A stretch of 64,000 bases of DNA, taken from the NCBI RefSeq assembly GCF_003391135.1, contig NZ_CP031455.1:4371001-4435000 (forward strand). Direction: 5' to 3'. Numbering within the stretch: the stretch's first letter is position 1; every line of letters begins with the position of its first letter. The stretch comes from Streptoverticillium olivoreticuli subsp. olivoreticuli (GTDB lineage Bacteria > Actinomycetota > Actinomycetes > Streptomycetales > Streptomycetaceae). The notes beneath the pieces are model-generated. The model did no database searches. It saw only the letters and a list, made by a program, of their open reading frames with translations, and was not told the origin of the DNA. Made by a program: the position numbers and the translations under genes. Positions 46,084 through 53,134 of the stretch are shown piece after piece.

Positions 46084-46910
46084 ATCGCTCTGAACTCGGT
46101 GCTGCGCTGCGGGCACTACGGGAAGCCTCCGGAATGGAGGCCAAGACCGTGGCCCGCAGCGCCGCCATGTCCAGGTCCAAGCTGTCGAAGATCGAGAATG
46201 GCAGCGCGGCCCCCAGCGTCGTGGACACCGAGCAGATCCTCACCGCTCTGGGCGTATCAGCCGAAGTGAAGGCCGAATACATGGCCGCAGCTCGGGCAGC
46301 GGCCACTGAGATCACCGCATGGCGCCTCTATCGCAGGCTGGGTTTCCACCGCAAGCAGCAACAGGTGCAGGCACTGGAGTCACAAACGACTGTACTGCGC
46401 CTGTTCCAGCCATCACTCATCCCAGGATTGCTCCAGACACCCGAATACGTACAGGCCGTACTGGGCCGGAAGGGGATGGGAGAGGAGCAGTTGGCTCGCG
46501 GCATCGGCGCCCGACTGGCCCGTCAGAGCGTCCTCTACAACACTGCCAAGACCTTCCGGTTCGTCATCACCGAGCCGGTTCTTCGGTGGCAGATCGTGCC
46601 ACCGCTGGTGATGGCCGGACAGTTGGACCGGGTCATCTCCGCTTCTCGACTGCCCAATGTGGATATTCGCGTGGTGACACTGGCAGCACCACAACATGAC
46701 TTCCCAAGTCACTCCTTCTCCATCAAGGACGATCGGTTGGTGACGGTGGAGACAGTGCATGCCGAGGTAGTTGCCACGGATCCCCGGGACATCGCGCTAT
46801 ACGTGAGCAAGTTCGACGGGTTCGAGCGAGAGGCTGTTTCCGGCATCGAGATGCGAGCCCTGGTGGCCGGCATCCGGGACGAGTTCTTGCGGGAACAGGA
46901 AACCCTCTAG
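46080..46910 (+). CDS. XRE-family regulator with DUF5753 domain
   Basis: 276 residues. HTH_XRE at ~4-55 (ELGAALRALREASGMEAKTVARSAAMSRSKLSKIENG). DUF5753 from ~85 with QPSLIPGLLQTPEYVQAVLG, RLARQSVLY, FRFVITEPVLRWQI and VDIRVVTLAAPQHDFPSHSF. The GTG at 46080 overlaps the DUF6879 stop. An in-frame ATG at 46059 would give seven more residues, and neither has a strong Shine-Dalgarno. Third gene of the coupled trio. Confidence 0.9.
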   Translation: MNRSELGAALRALREASGMEAKTVARSAAMSRSKLSKIENGSAAPSVVDTEQILTALGVSAEVKAEYMAAARAAATEITAWRLYRRLGFHRKQQQVQALESQTTVLRLFQPSLIPGLLQTPEYVQAVLGRKGMGEEQLARGIGARLARQSVLYNTAKTFRFVITEPVLRWQIVPPLVMAGQLDRVISASRLPNVDIRVVTLAAPQHDFPSHSFSIKDDRLVTVETVHAEVVATDPRDIALYVSKFDGFEREAVSGIEMRALVAGIRDEFLREQETL

Positions 46911-46978
46911 GAATCAGTCCCGTTGCGAGAAATCCTGGCCCACGGATCGACCGGATCCCATCGACCAGGAGGCGCTCC

Positions 46979-47212
46979 ATGCGGAACGAAACCGACCTGT
47001 ACGGCCTGCCCCTCGAAGGCGCCCAATTCAGCAAAGCATGCGGCGGCAACACGCACCCGGACGGCGAATCCTGCGTAACCCTCGCCCGTATCGGCACGGA
47101 CGCCTACGCCCTCGGCGACAGCAAGCGACCCGGCGCCGAACCGCTGAGGTTCACCGCCGCCGAACTGGACGCCGCCGGTATCGATCCCGCCCGCTTCGGC
47201 CTCTCCGCCTGA
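46979..47212 (+). CDS. DUF397 protein
   Basis: 77 residues. NETDLYGLPLEGAQFSKACGG, then SCVTLARIGTDAYALGDSKRPGAEPLRFTAAEL: the DUF397 core with a longer N-terminus than the copy at 27369. AGGAGG precedes the ATG. It follows the XRE gene by 68 bp on the same strand, the usual XRE-DUF397 order. Confidence 0.88.
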   Translation: MRNETDLYGLPLEGAQFSKACGGNTHPDGESCVTLARIGTDAYALGDSKRPGAEPLRFTAAELDAAGIDPARFGLSA

Positions 47213-47277
47213 TTCTCCGAACGGCGGCCACCGCCACGACCGGTGGCCGCCTCAAGTCCGCTTACGCAGGAGAGCAG

Positions 47278-47661
47278 TTGCACTTCCATGGCTACCTCTG
47301 GGCCGGTGACAAAGCGGTCTTCGACAAGGAAGGCGCCCGGCGCCCGGAAAGCCCCGCGTTCGCCCTGTCCGAGACACCCCCGATGCAGACCGCCCACTGG
47401 CTCCTCAAGCCGGCCCGGATCGTCCGGGGAACCTGGGCGGACCCCCACGAGGCGAGCACCTGGCTGGGAGAACGGCTGACCGCCGCCCTGGGCGGCCGCT
47501 TCCCCGACACGGAGACCGCCGTCGCGGAGCGCCTCGCCGGAGGCGGCGACGTGTCGTACGGCCACTACCTGGCCCGACCGTCCTTCCTGTCGATCGCCGT
47601 GGTGACCTGCACGCCCAACTCTGCGTGCCCCGACCTGGGATGCCCCATCACCTCAAGGTGA
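47278..47661 (+). CDS. Conserved hypothetical protein with TTG start
   Basis: 127 residues. The start is a TTG at 47278 with AGGAG (47268-47272) at a 5-nt spacing; no ATG or GTG in frame gives the N-terminal LHFHGYLWAGDKAVFD, which reads like a genuine N-terminus. A second block has WLLKPARIVRGTWADPHEASTWLGERL, then SYGHYLARPSFLSIAVVTCTPN. I know no function. It lies behind DUF397 and before a DUF6879 gene and is probably part of the same regulatory unit. Confidence 0.7.
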   Translation: MHFHGYLWAGDKAVFDKEGARRPESPAFALSETPPMQTAHWLLKPARIVRGTWADPHEASTWLGERLTAALGGRFPDTETAVAERLAGGGDVSYGHYLARPSFLSIAVVTCTPNSACPDLGCPITSR

Positions 47662-47733
47662 GGAGCCCGGCTTCCGCATCCGGGCCGTGCCGGACGCGAG
47701 ATCGATACCAGCCCTTTCTGAAGGAGACTGCCT

Positions 47734-48270
47734 GTGTCCGTGGATGGTTGTGAGCCCGTCCTCGTGGACGGTGACGAATGGAAGGCGTACTTCCGCAACT
47801 TCAAGCGCTCCGCGTTCCGGTTGGAGGTCCATCAGGTCTACACCATGCCCGCAGAGGCCGAGTCGGTTCGCGACTTCCTTGCCGGTGAACCCAAGCCGGA
47901 GGGCTTCAACACCGCCTGGCACCGGACCATCCAAGGGCACGCGGCAGCGGGCCGGAAGATGAAGCGCGCCAAGGTGGTCCGCAGGCCGCTCACGGACTAC
48001 AACCGGTATCTGTTCGCGTGGGCCATCCCCGGGAATGTCGAAGCCGGCGAGGACTATCGGATCGTGGATCTGACGGACCAGGCCAACCCCGGCCTGCCCG
48101 ACCAGGACTTCTGGCTGTTCGACGAGACGACGGTGGTCCATCTCAACTACCGGCCGGACGGCACCCAGATCAATCGGGAGCTGATCCAGTCGCCGGACCT
48201 CGGAAAATACCTCGCGTGGCGAGACCTCGCCCTGGGGCACTCCGCTCCCTTCAGTGACTATCGAACCTGA
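47734..48270 (+). CDS. DUF6879 protein, paralogue 2
   Basis: 178 residues. EWKAYFRNFKRSAFRLEVHQVYTMPAE at the N-terminus, KMKRAKVVRRPLTDYNRYLFAWAIPGN in the middle, AGEDYRIVDLTD, and DFWLFDE, matching the other two copies block for block. The GTG at 47734 follows AAGGAG (47721-47726). It has no XRE gene directly attached. Confidence 0.85.
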   Translation: MSVDGCEPVLVDGDEWKAYFRNFKRSAFRLEVHQVYTMPAEAESVRDFLAGEPKPEGFNTAWHRTIQGHAAAGRKMKRAKVVRRPLTDYNRYLFAWAIPGNVEAGEDYRIVDLTDQANPGLPDQDFWLFDETTVVHLNYRPDGTQINRELIQSPDLGKYLAWRDLALGHSAPFSDYRT

Positions 48271-48314
48271 CCACCAGGCAGGCGAATGAAAGGACCTCGC
48301 GGAGGTTCTACGGG

Positions 48315-48355
48315 GCCTGTCCGATCCGCCGACTACGTAGCCGGATCGGGCAGGC
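48315..48355. terminator. Hairpin between convergent DUF6879 and HTH genes
   Basis: GCCTGTCCGATCCG (48315-48328) pairs with CGGATCGGGCAGGC (48342-48355) with one G-T wobble, 14-bp stem, 13-nt loop. It overlaps the last codons of the minus-strand HTH gene. Confidence 0.65.
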
Positions 48356-49205
48356 GGGCGAGCAACGCCTCACGGATCGCCGCCATTCCACGTTGTGTGG
48401 CCGCCACCGCGCCGGACGTGTCGTCGGCGGATTCGGCGGATTCCACGCGGCAGTCCCGGCACGCGGTCTCGTCCGCGACCGGACGGATCATGCGGCCGCA
48501 GCCGCCGGAGCAGGCGCGCAGGGGCTGCGGGCGGGGTGCGGGTTCGGGTGCCGGGTTCGGCATCTTGCGGGTCAGGCGGTCGCGGAGGAGCCCGGCTGGG
48601 GAACGGATGTGGTCCGGGAGGCCGTCGGTCAGCTCGGCGCGGAGTTGCTTCACCGTCGCGCCGCGCAGCAGCCACTCGCCTGCCAGCGGGGCGAGCCGGG
48701 CCACGTCCCGGGCGGTCAGCCTCAGTCGCCTTTCGGCGTACGCCACGGCGGCGAGCGCCTGCGCGCCTCGCTCGGCCAGCGGGTGGGGAGGGTGGGAAGT
48801 CTTCTCCTCGGTCTTTTCTTGGGAACGGCCGACGGACCGAACCGCCGGTTCACCGACAGCCGGTTCCTCGCCCGTCGGCCGCCCGCCGTGCACCGCCGCG
48901 GCCTCCTCCGCCGTCAACGGCACGTTCGAGACCAACTGGGGCCTCGACCACCGGCCGTCCCGTCCCTGACAGCGCCACTCGTGGACGTACCCCTCGGCGA
49001 TCAGCTCCCGCTTCGCCCGCATGAAAGCCGTCTTCTTGATTCCGGCGCGCTCCGCGGTCTGCGAAAGCGACTGATCCACGCCATCCGGCAGCGAGAGCTG
49101 CCACGTCAACAGGCGCACGGCTTCGGCCGACAGGCGCGGATGACGGATGATCTCGTTCGACACCTGCGTGAAGAAGCCCGCAGGGGCGATAGCATGCTTC
49201 AACAT
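48333..49205 (-). CDS. Winged-helix protein with C-terminal zinc ribbon (replication-type HTH)
   Basis: 290 residues. FTQVSNEIIRHPRLSAEAVRLLTWQLS followed by SLSQTAERAGIKKTAFMRAKRELIAEGYV (~residues 10-75) is the N-terminal winged helix seen in plasmid- or phage-type replication initiators and in many Streptomyces accessory proteins. A helical middle follows, then a zinc ribbon (CSGGC ... CRDC). The ATG at 49205 has GGAG 8 nt upstream. Suggests the remnant or cargo of a mobile element; no integrase is visible. Confidence 0.7.
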   Translation of the reverse strand: MLKHAIAPAGFFTQVSNEIIRHPRLSAEAVRLLTWQLSLPDGVDQSLSQTAERAGIKKTAFMRAKRELIAEGYVHEWRCQGRDGRWSRPQLVSNVPLTAEEAAAVHGGRPTGEEPAVGEPAVRSVGRSQEKTEEKTSHPPHPLAERGAQALAAVAYAERRLRLTARDVARLAPLAGEWLLRGATVKQLRAELTDGLPDHIRSPAGLLRDRLTRKMPNPAPEPAPRPQPLRACSGGCGRMIRPVADETACRDCRVESAESADDTSGAVAATQRGMAAIREALLARLPDPAT

Positions 49206-49346
49206 TCTGGGGACTCCGATAGCAGGTCCTCGTGGGTGTAGACCCCCGACCGGTGCTCCAACACCGCCGGGGGTCGCTTGTTCACGGAACGTACCGCAAG
49301 GATGTGCGCGTGGGAGGAGTTCTCCCGAAACGTCCCCCGCAGGTGT

Positions 49347-49871
49347 TTACAGGCGGAACTCTTCATGCGGGACCGCCCGGTTCCAGACAGCCTCGAACGC
49401 CGATGAGCAGAGCTTCACGACCGCTGGTTCATCGCGCATTTCTCCGCCCATCGACGATCCGTCGCCGGTGAAGTGATTGAACCTCACCAGGTGGTCGTCG
49501 AAGACCCAAAAGTCGTTGCCGGGAAGGCAGAGGTCCGAAGCGCGCCGTCTGGGCAACCAGCGGACGCTCTCGCCTGCCGCGATGTTGGTGAACGAGCCGC
49601 TGTGCTCGAACCTGATGTATTCGCTGACCGGTTCGGAGACGACGCGGGCGCGGCGGATCACCACCCCGCGGTCGACGGTCTCGGACACGAGATCCAGCCA
49701 GGGGCGCCACCACGACGCGCGGTCGGCGGGATCCAGGCGGTGTCCCGCCTTCCAGGCGGCGAACCCGGATTCCTCGTAGTCCACCGCGTACGAATCCCGC
49801 ATCTCCAGGTGGACCGCCGACCGTTCGCACCCGTGCAGTAGCTCGTCAAAGCCGGGCACGTTCCGCAACAT
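49347..49871 (-). CDS. DUF6879 protein, paralogue 3
   Basis: 174 residues: FDELLHGCERSAVHLEMRDSY at the N-terminus, then VVIRRARVVSEPVSEYIRFEHSG, AGESVRWLPRRRA, and DFWVFDDHLVRFNHF. Starts considered: ATG 49871, GTG 49874, and GTG 49895, which overlaps the upstream XRE stop. I used ATG 49871 by comparison with the other copies. Lies directly downstream of the XRE gene at 49892. Confidence 0.85.
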   Translation of the reverse strand: MLRNVPGFDELLHGCERSAVHLEMRDSYAVDYEESGFAAWKAGHRLDPADRASWWRPWLDLVSETVDRGVVIRRARVVSEPVSEYIRFEHSGSFTNIAAGESVRWLPRRRASDLCLPGNDFWVFDDHLVRFNHFTGDGSSMGGEMRDEPAVVKLCSSAFEAVWNRAVPHEEFRL

Positions 49872-49891
49872 CACAAGACACCCTCTCCGGA

Positions 49892-51226
49892 TCACGCCTT
49901 GGCGCGCGCGACCTCTCCGGCCCGTTCGGTCAACTCCCGTACCGCGACGTTCTTTCCGTACGACCGAATACGCCGCCGCATCGTCGCGAAGTGCTCGTCA
50001 CCCCGCGCCGTCGACAGTTGGGCGTAGTCGTCGAGGAAAGCGTGCCAGGTGGCGCAGGCGGCCTCCAGATGTCCCAGCTCGAACTGGCGCTGTGCGAGCA
50101 GGGCGTTGGAGTGGACGCGGCCCTGGCGCTCCTGCCGGGGCTGGACCTTGAGGGATTCGCGCAGGGCCAGCACAGACCCTGCGAGATCCTTGCATTCGTA
50201 GAGCACGTGGGAGACGTGGAACTGGTACGCGCTGGCGTCGTAGCCGCCGATCGCCTCACGCCGGGAGTCCGCCTTCGACAGGGCCGTCTCCGTCTCGTGC
50301 AGCCGGGCGAACGCGGTGTGCCGGTCGCCGGTCATCGACGCGGCGTGCGCCTGCTGCCCGGCCAGGAAGGCCCGCAACCGGGGCCCGGCTTTCGGTGATG
50401 CCTGCGCGGCGGCGTCGGCGAGCTGCAATGCCTTGGCGCCATGGCCGAGGTTCGATGCCTGGAGGCTCATTCCGCGCAGGGTGCGGCAGTACGTGATGTG
50501 GTCCTCCGCCGCCCCCGCGAGCTTCAGGGCCTTGACGTAGTAGCGCTGCCCGAGGCCGTGTTCGCGCTCGTACATCGCCATCCAGCCCGTCAGGTACACC
50601 AGGTCGGAGGCAGCGGACAGCATGTCCTTGCGGACCTTCTCCGGGGCGGACGCGCTGAGGTACGAGGCGACGGTATTGACCAGAAAGGCCGCCGCCATCG
50701 GGCGTGCGTGCCCGCCGCCGAGCTCGTCGAGGATGTCGGCGATCTTCTCCGTCATGGTGCGGACGGTGGCGACTTCGCCCTCGCCGATGCGTACGGTGCG
50801 GCCGGTGGCCGTGTGGTCCGTACGTCCCGCGAGGTCGGGGAAGAGGGGAACTGCCAGAGCCGCCGAGTACACCCCCGCGGTGAGAACGCCCCTCCGAGAG
50901 GGGTCCATGTCGGCCCGTCCGACGTCGATGAGGTCTTCGAGGTCGCTCCCGCCGCGATCCGTCCCGGGACCTGCGAACCCGGCCTCGGCACGGGTGACCG
51001 GCCGCTTCAGGCGACGGGCCAGGGCTTCGAGCACGACGGGCCGGACCTCTGCTCGCGGCATCGTGCCGGAAAGCCAGTGCGAGACGGCCGACTGGTCGTA
51101 GCGCAGCGTCAGTCCGGCCTCGGATCCGATGCGGTTCACCGCCATCGCGAACTGGGTCCGCGACCATTTCGCCTGGCCCAGCAGGCTCGCCAGTCCGGCG
51201 TTCGGGGTGCGTGGGCTTGTCGCCAT
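49892..51226 (-). CDS. XRE-type regulator with long helical-repeat sensor domain
   Basis: 444 residues. An N-terminal HTH reads RTQFAMAVNRIGSEAGLTLRYDQSAVSHWLSGTMPR (~22-58). A linker with DMDPSRRGVLTAGVYSAAL resembles a twin-arginine-like junction but sits internally. The remaining ~290 residues are TPR-like helical repeats, as in signalling-peptide or ligand-sensing regulators of Streptomyces. ATG at 51226 after GGGAG. Probably cotranscribed with the DUF6879 gene behind it. Confidence 0.85.
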   Translation of the reverse strand: MATSPRTPNAGLASLLGQAKWSRTQFAMAVNRIGSEAGLTLRYDQSAVSHWLSGTMPRAEVRPVVLEALARRLKRPVTRAEAGFAGPGTDRGGSDLEDLIDVGRADMDPSRRGVLTAGVYSAALAVPLFPDLAGRTDHTATGRTVRIGEGEVATVRTMTEKIADILDELGGGHARPMAAAFLVNTVASYLSASAPEKVRKDMLSAASDLVYLTGWMAMYEREHGLGQRYYVKALKLAGAAEDHITYCRTLRGMSLQASNLGHGAKALQLADAAAQASPKAGPRLRAFLAGQQAHAASMTGDRHTAFARLHETETALSKADSRREAIGGYDASAYQFHVSHVLYECKDLAGSVLALRESLKVQPRQERQGRVHSNALLAQRQFELGHLEAACATWHAFLDDYAQLSTARGDEHFATMRRRIRSYGKNVAVRELTERAGEVARAKA

Positions 51227-51347
51227 GCTTCAACTCCCGCCGACTTTCATGGCTTTCACGTTCACGCCTCCCTCTCACGGTACCGGCTGGACCCCTTGCC
51301 GTAGTTACCTCGACGTGCGATCCGATCTTCGCGAGGGAGACAGCAGC

Positions 51348-51728
51348 ATGGGCCCCACCCGGACGACTCCGGAACCCGTTCGCCTCACTGCCGGGATGCG
51401 GCACGACCTGACCCGGGCCGTCGGCCGCGCGCTGGCGCCGTCCGCCGTCCTGCCGCGCGCCGAGGACGTGGAGGAGCTGACCGTACGGCTGCGGGGCTAC
51501 GCGATGTGCCTCGTGCCGGAGATCGAGGACCGTGTCGGCGGCATGGAGCGAGGTACCACCGAACGGTGCGAGGCCACATCAGCGCTGGACGACGCGCGAC
51601 GCGCGCTCGGCGCGGGGCCGGGTGTCGGGTTGCGGTCGGCCTTCGGCCACATGCAGGAGCTCGGCCGCGTCTGCCACCGCCTGCGCTGCCACTTGCCGCT
51701 GGGGCGGATGAACGGCTCCGAAGACTAA
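51348..51728 (+). CDS. DUF6415 protein
   Basis: 126 residues, helical: RLTAGMRHDLTRAVGRALAP, LTVRLRGYAMCLVPEIEDRV, and ALDDARRALGAGPGVGLRSAFGHMQELGRVCHRL. This matches a Streptomyces-specific family usually found beside XRE regulators. The ATG at 51348 follows GAGGGAG. Divergent from the XRE gene; its TAA stop (51726-51728) overlaps the stop of the convergent protease gene. Confidence 0.8.
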   Translation: MGPTRTTPEPVRLTAGMRHDLTRAVGRALAPSAVLPRAEDVEELTVRLRGYAMCLVPEIEDRVGGMERGTTERCEATSALDDARRALGAGPGVGLRSAFGHMQELGRVCHRLRCHLPLGRMNGSED

Positions 51729-52921
51729 AGCGCCGCCCGGCTCCCCGTGCTCACCGGCGTCGTCGCCGTCGACGCCTGGGACGCCGCCGTCGCGACCTGG
51801 TCCGCGGTGAGGGCGTAGCCCGTCTCCGGGTCGGAGGTGGAGCGGGCGAAGACGACGCCGTAGACCTTGCCGGAGGGGGTGAGGAGGGGGCCGCCGGAGT
51901 TGCCGGGGCGGACGGTGGAGCGCAGGGAGTAGACGGTGCGGGTGGTGACGCCGTCGCCGTAGATGTCCTGGCCCTTGGCGCGGACCTCGTTGGCCACGGT
52001 CGCGGCGCGCAGGTCGAGGCCGCCGTTCTCGGGGAAGCCGGCGACGACGGCCGCGTCGCCGCGCTTGGCGGTCTTGTCGAAGGGGAGGACGGGGGCGTCG
52101 AGGCCGGGTACGTCGAGGACCGCGACGTCGGTGCGGGGGTCGAAGAGGACGACCTTGGCCTGGTACGTGCGGCCGACGCCGCCGACGCGCACGGTCGGAC
52201 TGGTCACCCCGGCGACGACGTGGGCGTTGGTCATCACGTGGTGCGCGGCGTAGACGAAGCCGCTGCCCTCCTGGCCGCGGCGGCCGTCGCGGACGTCGGC
52301 GACGCCTTCGACCTTGACGACGCTCTCGCGGGCGGCGCGGGTGGCGGCGCCGGTGACCGCGTCGCCGGAGGGCTTGGCGACGCCGGTGGCGGGTTCGTTC
52401 TCGAAGGGGTTGAAGACCTGGGGGAAGCCCGCGCCGGCCAGGGCGTCGGTGGTGCGGCTGAACCAGGTGGGGGCCTGTTCGGGCATGGCCTTCTGGACCG
52501 CGCCGAGCAGGGTGGAGTCCTTGATCTCGCGGGTGAGCAGCGTGGAGTTCGCCGAGACGAGGACGCTGGCGGCGACCCAGCCGACGAGGAGGACGGCCAG
52601 GGAGTTGACGGCGGCGCCGCCTATGCCGTCGATGCCGCGCACGGGTGCCCAGGTCAGATGGCGGCGCAGGCGCCAGGCGAGGTGCCCGGCCAGCGCGTGC
52701 CCGATCGCGGCGGGGATCAGGACGACCAGGACGGCGACGACGGCCGCCGTCCCGGTGCCGGCGTCGAAGGGTTCCAGGGCGTAGGGCAGCGCCCAGACGC
52801 CGAGCACCGCGCCGCCGAGGAAGCCGGCGAACAGCACGAGGCCGGCGATCAGGCCCCGCCGGAAGCCGGATACGGCGTAGGCGAGGACGATCAGCATGAG
52901 AAGCACATCGAGCAGGTTCAA
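51725..52921 (-). CDS. MarP-like membrane-anchored serine protease
   Basis: 398 residues. Four N-terminal spans in a colicin-V-production-like (CvpA) domain (~4-125), then a chymotrypsin-like trypsin-2 domain outside the membrane with the triad His234 (TNAHVV), Asp265 (DPRTDVAVL) and Ser342 (GNSGGPLL). M. tuberculosis MarP, the model, is needed for acid and oxidative stress tolerance through peptidoglycan hydrolase processing. The start is TTG 52921 (LNLLDVLL, AAGGG at 7 nt), the only one giving the family N-terminus. Confidence 0.9.
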   Translation of the reverse strand: MNLLDVLLMLIVLAYAVSGFRRGLIAGLVLFAGFLGGAVLGVWALPYALEPFDAGTGTAAVVAVLVVLIPAAIGHALAGHLAWRLRRHLTWAPVRGIDGIGGAAVNSLAVLLVGWVAASVLVSANSTLLTREIKDSTLLGAVQKAMPEQAPTWFSRTTDALAGAGFPQVFNPFENEPATGVAKPSGDAVTGAATRAARESVVKVEGVADVRDGRRGQEGSGFVYAAHHVMTNAHVVAGVTSPTVRVGGVGRTYQAKVVLFDPRTDVAVLDVPGLDAPVLPFDKTAKRGDAAVVAGFPENGGLDLRAATVANEVRAKGQDIYGDGVTTRTVYSLRSTVRPGNSGGPLLTPSGKVYGVVFARSTSDPETGYALTADQVATAASQASTATTPVSTGSRAAL

Positions 52922-53071
52922 CGCGGAGCCCTTTCCATCACACGCGCCCCCGATCGCGCCCACAGGTGTGTGGACTAGAGAAAACGCCCGTACGGGGACC
53001 AACGGTTCCCCGGCATGGCGCACACCACAGCCGGGCGGGCAGGCGGGCGGGAGCGCTCGGGGGCGCGAAGA

Positions 53072-53115
53072 GGCCCGGTGGTGGGCCCCCTGGTGCGGGG
53101 GCCCACCACCGGGCC
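53072..53115 (-). terminator. Perfect 19-bp stem behind the MMPL gene
   Basis: GGCCCGGTGGTGGGCCCCC (53072-53090), TGGTGC, GGGGGCCCACCACCGGGCC (53097-53115). It lies 19 bp past the MMPL stop. The strongest simple hairpin in the window; the gap to the protease gene holds nothing else obvious. Confidence 0.8.
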
Positions 53116-53134
53116 GGGTCGTGCGGGGCGGCCG

